A DNA stretch of 64,000 nucleotides, taken from positions 1 through 64,000 of the forward strand of contig JACPYP010000028.1 of the NCBI GenBank assembly GCA_016195985.1, given 5' to 3'. The DNA comes from Acidobacteriota bacterium (GTDB taxonomy: Bacteria; Acidobacteriota; Holophagae; Holophagales; Holophagaceae). The notes under the pieces were generated by a model. The model was not told the origin of the DNA, did not search any database, and was given only the letters and a program-made list of their open reading frames with translations. Shown here piece by piece: positions 1 through 10,259 of this stretch. Every line of letters begins with the position of its first letter. Position 1 is the first letter of the stretch. The position numbers and the translations under genes are program-made.

Positions 1-1
1 C

Positions 2-396
2 CAACACGGCGGTGGCCTGGAGCGTGCAGGAGGCCAGCGGCGGCGCCGTGGATGGCTCGGGCCTGTACACCGCTCCAGCCACGCCAGGCACCTACCATGT
101 GAAGGCCACCAGCGCGGCAGACACGTCCAAGTCCGCCACGGTCGCGGTGACGGTGACCGCGGCTCCCCCCGTGGTGGCGGTGTCCATCAACCCCGAAGCG
201 CTCTCCGTGCAGCCGGGAAAGACGCAGCAGTTCACGGCCACGGTGACTGGCAGCACCAACACGGCGGTGGCCTGGAGCGTGCAGGAGGCCAGCGGCGGCG
301 CCGTGGATGGCTCGGGCCTGTACACCGCTCCAGCCACGCCAGGCACCTACCATGTGAAGGCCACCAGCGCGGCAGACACGTCCAAGTCCGCCACGG
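2..396 (+). repeat. Tandem Ig-domain coding repeat, 255 bp period
   Basis: Bases 2-141 and 257-396 are identical at the nucleotide level, a period of 255 bp (85 codons). Identity down to synonymous positions indicates recent duplication or gene conversion, and the array probably continues left of the window. Confidence 0.9.
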
Positions 397-1787
397 CCGA
401 CGTCTACCGCTGGCTGGATTCCAACCAGAAGCAGCGCACCGCCGTGCTGACCCGGAACGATGCGTCCGATCCCGGCGGCTCCCACGGCGGCATGCTCCGC
501 CAGTACCGCTACTTCCCTGGGGGTGGCAGCGCCGAACGGGTTGTCACCGGCACCGGGGCCAGCGGCCTATGGAACGGCTGGGGCTACCTCGTGAACCACT
601 ACAGCCCGGGGGATTCCAGCGAACAGTCTTTGGGGCACGCGGGCCAGTACCGGTTGGCCTTCACGGGCCGCCACCATGCCCTGCACGAATTCACCTGGAC
701 CTACCCCATCCTGGGGGTGTCCATCAAGGCCACGGTGCACTGGTTCATGGCCACGGGGCAGGATCATCCGGTCTACGCGGTCACCTACGACACCAGCGCC
801 GCAGGCCCCTCGGGCTTCGACGCCAGCCACCTCATCGACAGCCGTTCGCCCTACGGGGACCTGCAGTTCGGAGGCGATGGCAGCAATCCCAACGTGGATG
901 GCGTGGGCTGGGGGGACCACTACAAGTTCTTCACCCGGGATGAACCCTTTACGGCCCAAAGCCGATGGGACTACTCCCAGCCGAACACCGTTCCTTACGT
1001 GATCGAGTACATCAAGAACCCCGACGCGGAAATGGGATCGGTGCAGACCCAGAGCTGGCTTCAGCACAACACGGGGGGGACCTGGTTCACGAACAATTGG
1101 GGTCTCACGTCTGACAATCCGGCGGGGGAATTCGGCGCCTGGCGGATGCCGGCCAATTGGAACTGGCCCTACCAGCTGAACCAGTACGAATTGGGGGATT
1201 CGGGCCCCACCACCAGCAAGCGCCTGGCCTGGGGCCTCATGTACGGCGCCGTGGGCCAGCTGTCCACGTTTGGCTACGGCTACCAGACGACGATCGTGGG
1301 CCACCCCTACCAGAGCTACTCGGTCCACATGGTGCTGGGGCGCCACAGCGATTCGACCGTGGCCGGGCAGACCATCCAGGTGGAACGCAAGCTCGGCGCC
1401 ACCCTCACGGCCAGCCAGGGCACGGTGATCACCCAGGGGCCTGGCGGCGTGGGCCGGACGGATCCGGTGGCCTACGACAAGCCCGGATACAACCCCATCT
1501 ACGGCGCCTTCGAGCTGGCCGCGGACGCCACGGGGGCCTTCCAGGCCACCCTGAACGCGGCGGCGGGGGACATCAAGAACCCCCTCTTCATCGTCCGCGG
1601 CATGGGCGCCCTGCCCACCCAGATCACCCTGGGCGGGCGGACCCTGGTGGCCGATCAGGATTACTTCGCGTCCTACGAGACCACCACCCACCGCCTCTGG
1701 CTCACGCTGAACCTCAACTGGTCCGGCAGCCAGTCGCTGGGCAGCAATGCGACGGGAGCGCCGTCTCCGGATATCCAAACACCGTAG
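3..1787 (+). CDS. Secreted Ig-like repeat protein, 5' end outside window
   Basis: The frame is open at the left edge, so the gene begins upstream. The visible N-terminal part holds bacterial Ig-like (Big-type) repeats with a period of about 85 residues, containing motifs such as SGLYTAP and GTYHVKATSAAD. These repeats are typical of cell-surface or secreted proteins. After about residue 130 the sequence changes to a unique C-terminal domain of about 460 residues, rich in Trp, Tyr and Gly, which I do not recognise. It could be a carbohydrate-active or adhesive domain, but no catalytic motif is evident. No membrane anchor is visible at the C-terminus. It ends 28 bp from the convergent sensor kinase gene. 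The call of a surface or secreted protein is firm; the role of the C-terminal domain is unknown. Confidence 0.8.
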   Translation, partial: NTAVAWSVQEASGGAVDGSGLYTAPATPGTYHVKATSAADTSKSATVAVTVTAAPPVVAVSINPEALSVQPGKTQQFTATVTGSTNTAVAWSVQEASGGAVDGSGLYTAPATPGTYHVKATSAADTSKSATADVYRWLDSNQKQRTAVLTRNDASDPGGSHGGMLRQYRYFPGGGSAERVVTGTGASGLWNGWGYLVNHYSPGDSSEQSLGHAGQYRLAFTGRHHALHEFTWTYPILGVSIKATVHWFMATGQDHPVYAVTYDTSAAGPSGFDASHLIDSRSPYGDLQFGGDGSNPNVDGVGWGDHYKFFTRDEPFTAQSRWDYSQPNTVPYVIEYIKNPDAEMGSVQTQSWLQHNTGGTWFTNNWGLTSDNPAGEFGAWRMPANWNWPYQLNQYELGDSGPTTSKRLAWGLMYGAVGQLSTFGYGYQTTIVGHPYQSYSVHMVLGRHSDSTVAGQTIQVERKLGATLTASQGTVITQGPGGVGRTDPVAYDKPGYNPIYGAFELAADATGAFQATLNAAAGDIKNPLFIVRGMGALPTQITLGGRTLVADQDYFASYETTTHRLWLTLNLNWSGSQSLGSNATGAPSPDIQTP

Positions 1788-1815
1788 GCCTCCAAGGCCG
1801 GAGTCCGTGGTGGCG

Positions 1816-4800
1816 CTATTGCCCCTGGGACGGGCTTGGTTCCGCCACGGGCGCGACGGGAAGGCTGAGGATGAAGCAGCAGCCCGCGCCGCGCGCGCTC
1901 CGGCCGCTCAGGCGGCCTCCCATGAGTTCCGCGAGCCTCAGGGAAAGGTTCAAGCCCAGGCCTGAGCCCCCGTACCGCTGCTGCGTGTGCGCGCCTTCCG
2001 CCTGCTCAAAGGCCCGGAAGACGCGGCCCATCTGGTCCGGGGACATGCCGATGCCCGTATCTTCCACCTCGAACACGACGGTCGATCCTTCCTGGCGGAG
2101 GCGGAGGGTGATGAGCCCATCCTCCGTGAACTTCACGGCGTTGCCGAGCAGGTTGATGAGGATCTGCCGTAGCCTTCCCGCATCCATCTCGCAGGGAACC
2201 GGATGCCCGTCGGTTTCGAGCCGGAGGAGGTTGCGCCGGGCGCGGGCCAGCGGTTCCACATTGGTGAGGGCCTCCTGGGCCACGACCTGGGCCTCCACCG
2301 GCTCCGGCGCCAGCTCCATCATGCCCGCCTCGATCTTGGCCAGATCCAGGACGCCGTTGATGAGCTGGAGCAGGTGTCTTCCCGACGCGTTCACCCGCCC
2401 GGCGTCCTCCTTGAGCTGGCCGTCCTCATGCTCTTCGGCGCGCTCGTGGATGAGCTCGCTGTAGAGGAGGATGGCGTTCAGGGGGGTGCGGAGCTCGTGG
2501 CTCATGCCCGCGAGGTACATGGTCTTCTCCTCGGAGGCTTTGATGAGGCGCGCATTGGCCTCCTGCAATTCGCGGGTCCGGACTTCCACCTCGGCCTTCA
2601 GCCTCAGGTTGTGGAGCCTCAGGCGCGCGCTGCGCCAACGCGCCAGCAGGGCAATCAGTCCGCCGGGGATCAGGAGGCCCAGCAGGCGCGCCCACCAGGT
2701 CTGCCACCAGACCGGCAGGAGGATGACCGGAAGCTCCAACGGCGGGGAACGGGTGCCGTCCTCATCCACGGCACGGATCTTCAGCAGGTGGCGGCCGGGG
2801 TCGAGGCCCGCCAGGCTCAAGCGCGGTCCGTTGAGGGGCAGCCAGCGGGCTTCGCGGCCCTCGATCCAGGCTTCAAAGGTGAGCCGGGGCTGGCGGTCGA
2901 AGGAGAGCGCCTGGAAGCCCAGTTCCACGTCGCGGAAGGTGCCCTTCAGGGTGATGGGAAGGTGCAAGGAAAGGGGGCGGCCCTGTTCGGTGAGCCTCGA
3001 CAGGATGGGGGCCTCCAAACCAGGCGCTGGGGTTTCGCGAGAACCCAGGTAGCGGCCCAGCCCGGCGCTGGTGGCGATCCAGACATCCCGGGAGGGCTCC
3101 ACCAGGAATCCGTCCTGGTCGCAGTCGTTGCCCGGCAGGCCTTCCTGCCGGCTGAGGAAGACCGGCTGTTCCCGGCCCTGGGGATCCACCCGGTAGGCGC
3201 CATGGGAGGTGCCCAGCCAAAGGCGCCCCTGGCCGTCCAGGGCCGCGGCGAACACCGAGGCGGCGGGGTTCCAGGGCAGGGGGTTCCAGGCGCCCTGGGC
3301 TTGCACCCGGCCGTCCTGGATTTGGTACCTGCGGAAAGCAGGCGCGCCGGCGAGGCCCACCTCCACGTGGCCGCCCGGCCCCAGGGCGAAGCTGTGGGGC
3401 GGCGCGCCGGTGAAGCGGTCGAGCTGCTCCCAGCTCCGGCCCTGGCGCCAGTACAGGCCGTGCGTGGTGCCCAGCCAGATGCGGCCTTCGCGGTCCTGCC
3501 GGAGGAACTGGACGGGGCCGGATCCTTCGGGCAGGGCCAAGGGAGACCAGGCCCAGCCCGGGCGCCGGGGCCTCAGGCTCCAGATTCCCTGCTCCATGCT
3601 GGCGGCCCAGACTTCGCCGTCCTTGAAGGCGAAGCCTTTGGAGAAACGTCCTTCCTGGAACTGGCTGGTCTCGATGCGCTCGGCTTTCAGGGTGCCGGGG
3701 TCCACGCGGTAGACGGCCCTCTGCGCATCACCGCCACCAGACCAGATGCCGCCGTCCGGGGCGATGTCCACCTGGTTGAGGAAGACGCCCCGCACCACCA
3801 TGCGGAAACCCGCCGGCGTGCCCATGGCGAGCCCGGCGCGGTTGCCCACCCACAGGCGGCCCTGGTGGTCCCGCCGCAGCGACCAGGTGGTATAGCCCTC
3901 CAGCCCCTCGCTGCTGCCGTACTGGCGGACGAGGTTCCGCCCCAGGATCCGCTGCACGCCCAGGCCTGAAAGCCAGAGGCCGTTCTCGTGATCCACGAGG
4001 ACCGAGCGCAGGTTTACGTAGGGGAGGTGCGGGTTGAAGGGCACCTGGATCCGCGTGGCGCCCCGCAGGCCGATGGGGCCGAGGCTGGTGGAAGCCCAGA
4101 CGCGCCCGTCCCTGCGCGGCTCCAGGTTGTAGGCTTCGACGATGGACAGGTGGTTCCGCAGCGGTTCCCAGGCCCCGCCGGGCAGTGCGCCCCACACCTG
4201 GTGGTCGTCGCGGACCCACAGCCGGCCGTCGGCGTCCTGGGCCGCCTGGGACAGCGGACCGCCCGGTCCCGCCATGGATTCCCAGGTTCCGCCCTCCGCC
4301 GAGCCCAGCCACACCCGGTCTCCCGCGATCGCCAGCACGGTGCCGGAGCTGGCCCGGACGCGGAGATCCAGGGCGCGCTGGCCCTGGGGCCAGCCCGGCG
4401 CCGGGACGAAGCGCCCAGGGCTGGTTTCGCGGTAGGGCCGGCCCCCGACGAGCGTCCAGGCCAATCCCTGCCCGTCCAGGGTCACCGCTGTGGCCGGTCC
4501 GGACGGGAGCCCCTCCGCGGGGCCCGCCAGCCGCAGGCCCGGGCCCTCCAGCAGGGCGAGGCCGCCCATCGTCGCGGCAACGAGGCCGCCGCCCGGGCGG
4601 CAGGCGATGCCAAGGACGCCGCCCATCCCCGCGGGCGCCGGCAGGGAGGAAAACCGCTCTCCGTCGCCCCGGAACAGGCCCGTGTCGGCCCCGGCCCAGA
4701 TGAAGCCCTGGTCATCCTGTTCGAGAGCCAGCGTCCAGGTGCCGTTCAGTCCCTGCTCGGGCCCGAAGGGGCGGAAGACCGGCTGGCCCTCTCCCTGACC

Positions 4801-4872
4801 CAAGAGGATGGCGCACAAGCCGCAGAGTGCCAGACAGAGTGGACGCAGCATGAAGGGGCCTTGAACCATCAT
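1816..4872 (-). CDS. Periplasmic propeller sensor histidine kinase
   Basis: A 1018-residue membrane sensor kinase. It starts with a signal peptide or membrane segment (about residues 8-28), followed by a long periplasmic region of Reg_prop-type beta-propeller repeats with recurring GxLWxGT and GRVW-like motifs. A Y_Y_Y-type Ig domain lies at about 640-715 and a transmembrane helix at about 720-745. A short coiled coil then leads to a HisKA domain with the H-box MSHELRTPLNAIL (phospho-acceptor His near 792). The HATPase domain shows the N-box (LINLLGNAVKF), G1 (DTGIGM) and G2 (GSGLGL). No receiver or AraC domain follows, unlike the classic hybrid (HTCS) proteins, so a separate response regulator is expected; none is adjacent. 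Ligands of this family are often polysaccharide fragments, but nothing here names one. The start could also be at one of the Met codons within the next eight residues. Confidence 0.9.
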   Translation of the reverse strand: MMVQGPFMLRPLCLALCGLCAILLGQGEGQPVFRPFGPEQGLNGTWTLALEQDDQGFIWAGADTGLFRGDGERFSSLPAPAGMGGVLGIACRPGGGLVAATMGGLALLEGPGLRLAGPAEGLPSGPATAVTLDGQGLAWTLVGGRPYRETSPGRFVPAPGWPQGQRALDLRVRASSGTVLAIAGDRVWLGSAEGGTWESMAGPGGPLSQAAQDADGRLWVRDDHQVWGALPGGAWEPLRNHLSIVEAYNLEPRRDGRVWASTSLGPIGLRGATRIQVPFNPHLPYVNLRSVLVDHENGLWLSGLGVQRILGRNLVRQYGSSEGLEGYTTWSLRRDHQGRLWVGNRAGLAMGTPAGFRMVVRGVFLNQVDIAPDGGIWSGGGDAQRAVYRVDPGTLKAERIETSQFQEGRFSKGFAFKDGEVWAASMEQGIWSLRPRRPGWAWSPLALPEGSGPVQFLRQDREGRIWLGTTHGLYWRQGRSWEQLDRFTGAPPHSFALGPGGHVEVGLAGAPAFRRYQIQDGRVQAQGAWNPLPWNPAASVFAAALDGQGRLWLGTSHGAYRVDPQGREQPVFLSRQEGLPGNDCDQDGFLVEPSRDVWIATSAGLGRYLGSRETPAPGLEAPILSRLTEQGRPLSLHLPITLKGTFRDVELGFQALSFDRQPRLTFEAWIEGREARWLPLNGPRLSLAGLDPGRHLLKIRAVDEDGTRSPPLELPVILLPVWWQTWWARLLGLLIPGGLIALLARWRSARLRLHNLRLKAEVEVRTRELQEANARLIKASEEKTMYLAGMSHELRTPLNAILLYSELIHERAEEHEDGQLKEDAGRVNASGRHLLQLINGVLDLAKIEAGMMELAPEPVEAQVVAQEALTNVEPLARARRNLLRLETDGHPVPCEMDAGRLRQILINLLGNAVKFTEDGLITLRLRQEGSTVVFEVEDTGIGMSPDQMGRVFRAFEQAEGAHTQQRYGGSGLGLNLSLRLAELMGGRLSGRSARGAGCCFILSLPVAPVAEPSPSQGQ

Positions 4873-4945
4873 CGGCTCAATTCGCCGGGGAATGAACGGT
4901 TCGGCGCGAAAATCAGCGATCCGCCCCGCCCCCGGTCGATCCGTC

Positions 4946-6898
4946 TCAGCCCAGCCGCTCTTTCAGGCCGGAGCGTCTCGCCACGCTGCGCGCGCAGGCC
5001 GCCTGCACCGCTTCCTGGGTTCCCAGCAGCAGCACGCCCGCCTTGGCGCGGGTGAGGGCGGTGTAGAGCACTTCGCGGGTGAGGGCGGGATGTTCGGCCG
5101 GAGGCAGCACCAGGGCCAGGTCCCTGAACTCGGATCCCTGCGACTTGTGCACGGTCATGGCGTAGGCGTGATCCAGGCTGTCCTGGATGGCGGGCAGGGG
5201 GAAGCCCGCCAGGCCGCCGCCCCGGGGGAACAGCGCCTCCAGGCGGGCCTCGCCGTCGCCCCGCTGCACGGGCAGCACCAGGCCCTGGTCGCCGTTGAAG
5301 AGGCCCCGGCGCGGGTCGTTGCCGAGCACCATGACGGGTTCCCCGGCCACGAAGCGGGGCTGCCATTCCAGCCGGTCGGCGGAGGCTTCCAGGGCCAGTC
5401 CGTGCAGGTGGCGGTTCAGGGGATCCACGCCAACCAGATCCGTCCCTTCGTTCACGGGGCAGAGCAGGCGGAAGCCGTCGAAGTGGGCCAGCAGCCCGCG
5501 GGCGCGGTCGAGATCGGCCGGCGTCCAGTCCTGTCCGTCATGGTGAAGGGGAGCCAGCACCCTGGCCCGCCAGGCGGCGGGGCCCTCGCCGCCCCAGACA
5601 CGCTCGCGCATCCAGTCCTGGAGGAAGGCGGCCATCCATCGCCCCTTGAGCGCCGGGAGCGCCGGCGGTTCCACCAGCCAGACTCCGCCCGCCGCCGCGG
5701 CTTCCGCTGCAGTTCCCCGGCGGAGGCCGTCCTCGCCCCACAGTTCCGCCTGCCGCGCGGGCGCCTGGATGCGCTCCGCCTGCAGCAGAATGTGGCGGCC
5801 CTTGGGGTTGCGGGGGTCCATGCGGTAGCTCTGGTGCAGGGTCGCCGTGGCCTGGGGCAGGCCGGCCACCAGTTCGCGGAAGGCGGCTCCGGCCTCCACC
5901 GAGGGCAGCTGGTCCGCGTCGCCCAGCAGCACCAGGCGGGCTCCCGGGGCCAGGGCCGCGAGCAGGGCCTCCAGCAGCTCCAGGCCGATCATGGAGGCTT
6001 CGTCGACGATGATCAGCCCGGCGGGCAGCGGGTGCTCCGCGTGGTGGCGAAAGCCGCCCGCGCCGGCGTGGTAGCCCAGGGCGCGGTGCAGCGTTCTCGG
6101 CTCGGGGCATGCCTCGCGCAGCCGGAGGTCCAGCGCATCCGGCGCCTGGATGGCTTCCAGGCCCTGCCGCAGCGCTTCGCCCATGCGCTGGGCGGCCTTG
6201 CCCGTGGGGGCCGCCAGCAGGATGCGATCCAGGGGCAGGGGGTCCGTTTGGCGCTGCAGGGAGCGCAGCAGGGCCACGAGGATGGAGGTCTTCCCCGTGC
6301 CGGGGCGGCCGGTGATGAGGGCGAGCGGAGAGGCCAGGGCCAGGGCCACGGTCTGGCGCTGTTCTGCGTTCAGCGCCACGGGATCCTCGAGCACCGGTTC
6401 CTGTTGCCTGGCTTCGCCTGGGGGCTGCCGCAGGAGGGTCCGCAGGGCTTCGGCCGCGCGGATTTCCGAGGCCCGCAGGCGCTGGGAGGACAGCCAGCGG
6501 CCCTCCCAGACGAGGGGACGGCCCGAGGGCCCCGCCAGGCCTTCCAGTTCCGGGCTGGCGAGGGCTTGACGCAGCGGCTCCCAGGGGCCCATGGCGGCGG
6601 CGAGGGGCTCGGGCCAGTCGGGCTGGTCCAGATCCACCCGGCTGTGGCCCTGGCTTTCGGAGATCAGCACGCCCAGCAGCAGCCAGAAGGCCTGGGCCTG
6701 GGCCTGGTTCTGGGCCTGGTTCTGGGCCTGGTGCTGGGCCTCGGGCGCCGGCGCCAGCCGCGCCACCCGGTGGGCCAGCGCCGCCAGCGACGGCTCCAGA
6801 CCCAGATCCCTCAACAGAGCCTGGGCGCGTTCCAGCAGGTCCTGCCAGGGGCGCGGACCGAAGCAGCCCACGGGCGAAAGCGCGCGCCCCTCAGCCAT
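4946..6898 (-). CDS. recD: Exodeoxyribonuclease V alpha subunit RecD
   Basis: A 650-residue SF1B 5'-3' helicase subunit of the RecBCD double-strand-break repair nuclease. Walker A reads ITGRPGTGKTSI near residue 200. The DExx box is IIVDEAS, and the C-terminal helicase motifs include AMTVHKSQGSEF and LYTALTRAK. The ATG overlaps the end of recB by 8 bp, so it is translationally coupled as the last gene of recC-recB-recD. The N-terminal domain carries a low-complexity Gln-Ala run (about residues 74-90), encoded by a CTGGGCC-type direct repeat. Length is close to that of the E. coli protein. The identification rests on motifs and operon order. Confidence 0.95.
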   Translation of the reverse strand: MAEGRALSPVGCFGPRPWQDLLERAQALLRDLGLEPSLAALAHRVARLAPAPEAQHQAQNQAQNQAQAQAFWLLLGVLISESQGHSRVDLDQPDWPEPLAAAMGPWEPLRQALASPELEGLAGPSGRPLVWEGRWLSSQRLRASEIRAAEALRTLLRQPPGEARQQEPVLEDPVALNAEQRQTVALALASPLALITGRPGTGKTSILVALLRSLQRQTDPLPLDRILLAAPTGKAAQRMGEALRQGLEAIQAPDALDLRLREACPEPRTLHRALGYHAGAGGFRHHAEHPLPAGLIIVDEASMIGLELLEALLAALAPGARLVLLGDADQLPSVEAGAAFRELVAGLPQATATLHQSYRMDPRNPKGRHILLQAERIQAPARQAELWGEDGLRRGTAAEAAAAGGVWLVEPPALPALKGRWMAAFLQDWMRERVWGGEGPAAWRARVLAPLHHDGQDWTPADLDRARGLLAHFDGFRLLCPVNEGTDLVGVDPLNRHLHGLALEASADRLEWQPRFVAGEPVMVLGNDPRRGLFNGDQGLVLPVQRGDGEARLEALFPRGGGLAGFPLPAIQDSLDHAYAMTVHKSQGSEFRDLALVLPPAEHPALTREVLYTALTRAKAGVLLLGTQEAVQAACARSVARRSGLKERLG

Positions 6899-9800
6899 GG
6901 ACCACCTCCTGATGGATCCGCTCCAGCTCCCGCTGCCAGGCCTGGCATTCCGTCCAGCTGGGCCGCAGGGACCAGGTGCCCTGATCCGGCAGGCCCCGGA
7001 GGAAGACGTAGAGGATGCCGCCGAAGCGGGCCTCGTAGGCAGCTTCGTCGCGGATGTCCAGGAAGGCGAGGCAGGCTTGCAGGTAGACCTGGGCCTGCAG
7101 GAGGTAGTGCGCCATCACCGTGGCGTGCAGCGTCTCCGACGCGTAGTCGGGCAGCAGGTTGCTCTTCCAGTCCAGCAGGTAGACACGGCCATCCTGTTCG
7201 CAGAGCGCGTCGATGGAGCCCTTGAGCAGGTCCTTCTCCTGGGGGAAGCGGCGGGCGTCCACGAAGCGCGAGAAGAAATCCACCTCCCGCAGCAGCCGCC
7301 CGCACCGCGCGATCTGGATGGCGCCGCCCCAGGCCAGGGGCAGGTCCGAGCGCAGGCCCGCATAGACCATCTCTGCCGCCTTCGCCGCGCAGCTGCGAGG
7401 CAGGCCGTGCTGGTCGAGGACCGCCTGGATCTGGGCCTGCACGTCGGGCCGCTTGGACCAGGCGGCCAGCGCATCCATGGTGGTGGGGTCGGCCCATTCC
7501 AGCAGCTCGTGCAGGGCCTGTCCCGTGGCCGGGCCTGCGGGCAGGTCACCGGGGGCGGGCCGCGCCCCTGCCTGATCGCGGTCGCCGCGCAGGGGCGCTT
7601 CCGCCAGTTCCAAGCGGTGCTGCAGCGCGGTGAAGGAGGTGGTGATGAAGGGCCGGGCGGCCCGGGCGAGGGAACCGTGGTCCACCGAGGGCGCGGGAGG
7701 GACCGGGGGAAGGGCCAGGTGCCCGGGCAGCCGCGGGGGACCCGCCTCCGGGGCCGAGACGCCCAGGGCCGTGACCCGCTCCCACTGGAAGAGATCGCCG
7801 CGCTGATCCAGCCGTTTCACGAGCCGGGCGTTCAAGGGATCGTAGGCGTTCTGGAGCTTCCGCAGATCCCCCTTGTCGTTGGTTTCCGCGAAGGCGCAAA
7901 GGATGAGCTTGACCTGGGCGCGGGTCATGCCCACATAGAGCAGGCGCTCGCTCTCTTCGTGGGCCTCCTTGGCGGCCTGCCGCTTGACGGCCTCGGGCGC
8001 GGCGCCCAGCGCCAGGGCCCGCTGCCCGAGGTGGTGGAAGCGGGTGAGGCTGGAGCCGCGGCCCTTGCCATAGGCGAAGATGGCCACGATGGGGGCCTCC
8101 AGACCCTTGGCGGCGTGGAGGGTGAGGATTTGAACCGCCTCCTGGTCGCCTTCCAGCCGCTGCAGGTCGCTTTCCTCCGCCGAGGGTTTCTCGGCGCCGC
8201 GGCGCCAGCGGTCCAATTGCCGGATGAGATCCTCCAGCGTCATGCGGCGCTGGGATGCGGCGCCCATCAGCGCTTCGGCGATGTGGCGGACGTTCACCAG
8301 GGAGCGGTAGCCCGCCTCGGCGAGCAGCAGGCGCCGGACGAGGCCGCTCTCCTCCTGCATGGCCTCCAGCAGTTCGCCAAAACGCTGTTGCCGGGCCAGG
8401 GCGCCCCAGGCCAGCAGGCGCTGAAGGGCCGGATGATCCTCGCGCAGGCTGGCCAGGGAGCGCAGGTCCGCGAGGCTGTAGCCGAAGAAGGCGCTCAGGA
8501 AGGCCCGCAGCTGGGCCGAGGGATTCCGCGGATCCGCCACGGCCCGCAGGGCGTCCAGCCATTCCTCCGCTTCCCGGGTCTGGAAGAGGCCCTTCTGCTT
8601 GTAGAAGGCGCAGGGGATGCCTTCGGCGCGGAGGGCCCGGGCCATGAGCTCGCCCTCGGAGGCCTTGCCCACGAGGATCTGGACGTCACCGTAACCCAGC
8701 GCGCGGGTCCTGCCCGGCTCCCCGAACTGGATGTTTGAGGCCACCAGATCGCGCACCCTCAGTGCCAGTTGGCGCGCCAGGCGGCGCCAGAGGCTCTGCC
8801 CCCCCTGGGCGGTGTCGAGCACCAGCACGTCCGCGGGCGGAATGGGCCTTTCCTGCACCGTGGCCTGCAGGCGTTCGAGGCCGCAGGCCACGGGCCTGGG
8901 ATAGAGGGCGGGATCGGCGAAGTAGCCGTCCGTCCCGCCGCCGAGGATGTGGTTGTAGGCCTCGATGACGGCGGCGGTGGAGCGGAAGTTCCGCTCCAGG
9001 CGCTGCGGCTCGGCGCCGTGAAGGAGTTCGGCGCAGGCCGCCTGGTAAGTGGGCAGGTCGCCGCCGCGGAAGCCGTAGATGGCCTGCTTGGGATCGCCGA
9101 TGAGGACGAGGCGGCGGTCCTCCCGGAGGAAGATGCGGCGGAACACCTGCCACTGCAGGGGGTCCGTGTCCTGGAATTCGTCCACCAGGGCGATGTCGTA
9201 GCGCTGCCGCAGCCGCTGGGCCAGGGCCTCGCCGCCGGGCCCCTCCAGGGCCTCCACCACGCCCTGGACCATGCCCTGGAACGTGAAGAGGCCTTCTGTC
9301 TGGGCGAGGCGATGCTGCGTGCCGCGCACCTCGGGCAGGAACCGGTGGGCGAGGAGGGCCTCGGGGCTGAGCAGGCTGGCCCCGCCGCGCTGCAGCCACT
9401 GGTGAAGCGGGCCATGGTCGCCTTCCAGCGCGGCGGCGGCTTTCCACAGCGAGCCCAGGCTCAGGCGGTCGAGGACCTGCGCCCGCCGGAAATCCGTGTC
9501 CGCCTGGGGCAGCTCCGCGGCCAGGGCGGCCAGGGCCTTCGCTGCCGAGGCCACGGTGCTGTGGTGCACCTTGGCGGCCTTCCAGTCCAGGACCAGGGTG
9601 TCCGCCTGGGCGAACCAGGCGGGATCGAGGCCGTCGATCCAGGCCCGCCAATCCTCCCAGGCGGGCCACAACCGGCCGCCGTCCGCGTGGACATTCCAGA
9701 GTTCCTGCTCCAGGGCTTCGATGCTGCGGCCCGCGGCCAGACTGGCTTCCAGCATGGCCGCGGGCTCGGGCTGCCGGGTGAAGACCCGGTTCAGGGCCTC

Positions 9801-10259
9801 GCGGAAGGCGCGGCCGAAGAGGGCCCGCTCGTCCGCCAGTTCGCGGTCGAAGAGCGTGCGGCCTTCCAGGGCGGCCTCCTGCAGCACCTGGCGGCAGAAG
9901 CCGTGGATGGTGGACACCGGAGCCTGCTCGAAGGCGCGCAGCGCGGACGCCAGGCGCTCGCGGGCCTCCGCATCGATCTCCCAGAAAGGTGGCTGGTCAT
10001 CGTCGGCGGTCTTATCGTGGACTTCCTGCAGGTAGGCGCGGATGCGGGTGCGCAGCTCCTGGGTGGCCTTCTCTGTGAAGGTCACTACCAGGATGCGGTC
10101 GATGGTGGAGGCGCCCCGGATCACCAGGTCCGCCACCAGGCGCTGCAGGGTGTAGGTCTTTCCGGTGCCGGCGCTGGCCTCGATGACCTCGTGGCCCGGG
10201 CGCAGCTCGTCGAGCAGGGCGGGCTTGCTGACGCGGATTCGGCCCGCGCGCGCGTTCAC
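6891..10259 (-). CDS. recB: Exodeoxyribonuclease V beta subunit RecB
   Basis: A 1122-residue UvrD-type 3'-5' helicase fused to the RecB nuclease domain. I place the start at the GTG at 10259, because it overlaps the recC stop in a GTGA junction and puts the Q-motif and Walker A ([13 protein letters not shown]) about 25 residues from the N-terminus; the longer open frame upstream runs antiparallel through recC. Motif II is [14 protein letters not shown], and helicase motifs continue to [10 protein letters not shown]. The C-terminal nuclease signature [11 protein letters not shown] followed by YLLDWKSN contains the expected Asp and Lys metal-binding and catalytic residues. Processive unwinding and Chi-regulated degradation with RecC and RecD is the known role. 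Confidence 0.95.
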   Translation of the reverse strand: MNARAGRIRVSKPALLDELRPGHEVIEASAGTGKTYTLQRLVADLVIRGASTIDRILVVTFTEKATQELRTRIRAYLQEVHDKTADDDQPPFWEIDAEARERLASALRAFEQAPVSTIHGFCRQVLQEAALEGRTLFDRELADERALFGRAFREALNRVFTRQPEPAAMLEASLAAGRSIEALEQELWNVHADGGRLWPAWEDWRAWIDGLDPAWFAQADTLVLDWKAAKVHHSTVASAAKALAALAAELPQADTDFRRAQVLDRLSLGSLWKAAAALEGDHGPLHQWLQRGGASLLSPEALLAHRFLPEVRGTQHRLAQTEGLFTFQGMVQGVVEALEGPGGEALAQRLRQRYDIALVDEFQDTDPLQWQVFRRIFLREDRRLVLIGDPKQAIYGFRGGDLPTYQAACAELLHGAEPQRLERNFRSTAAVIEAYNHILGGGTDGYFADPALYPRPVACGLERLQATVQERPIPPADVLVLDTAQGGQSLWRRLARQLALRVRDLVASNIQFGEPGRTRALGYGDVQILVGKASEGELMARALRAEGIPCAFYKQKGLFQTREAEEWLDALRAVADPRNPSAQLRAFLSAFFGYSLADLRSLASLREDHPALQRLLAWGALARQQRFGELLEAMQEESGLVRRLLLAEAGYRSLVNVRHIAEALMGAASQRRMTLEDLIRQLDRWRRGAEKPSAEESDLQRLEGDQEAVQILTLHAAKGLEAPIVAIFAYGKGRGSSLTRFHHLGQRALALGAAPEAVKRQAAKEAHEESERLLYVGMTRAQVKLILCAFAETNDKGDLRKLQNAYDPLNARLVKRLDQRGDLFQWERVTALGVSAPEAGPPRLPGHLALPPVPPAPSVDHGSLARAARPFITTSFTALQHRLELAEAPLRGDRDQAGARPAPGDLPAGPATGQALHELLEWADPTTMDALAAWSKRPDVQAQIQAVLDQHGLPRSCAAKAAEMVYAGLRSDLPLAWGGAIQIARCGRLLREVDFFSRFVDARRFPQEKDLLKGSIDALCEQDGRVYLLDWKSNLLPDYASETLHATVMAHYLLQAQVYLQACLAFLDIRDEAAYEARFGGILYVFLRGLPDQGTWSLRPSWTECQAWQRELERIHQEVVHG

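Noticed and set aside
567-1778. Long minus-strand open frame over the Ig-repeat protein gene
   Set aside because: Shadow frame of high-GC coding DNA; low-complexity Gly/Arg/Val composition and no domain.
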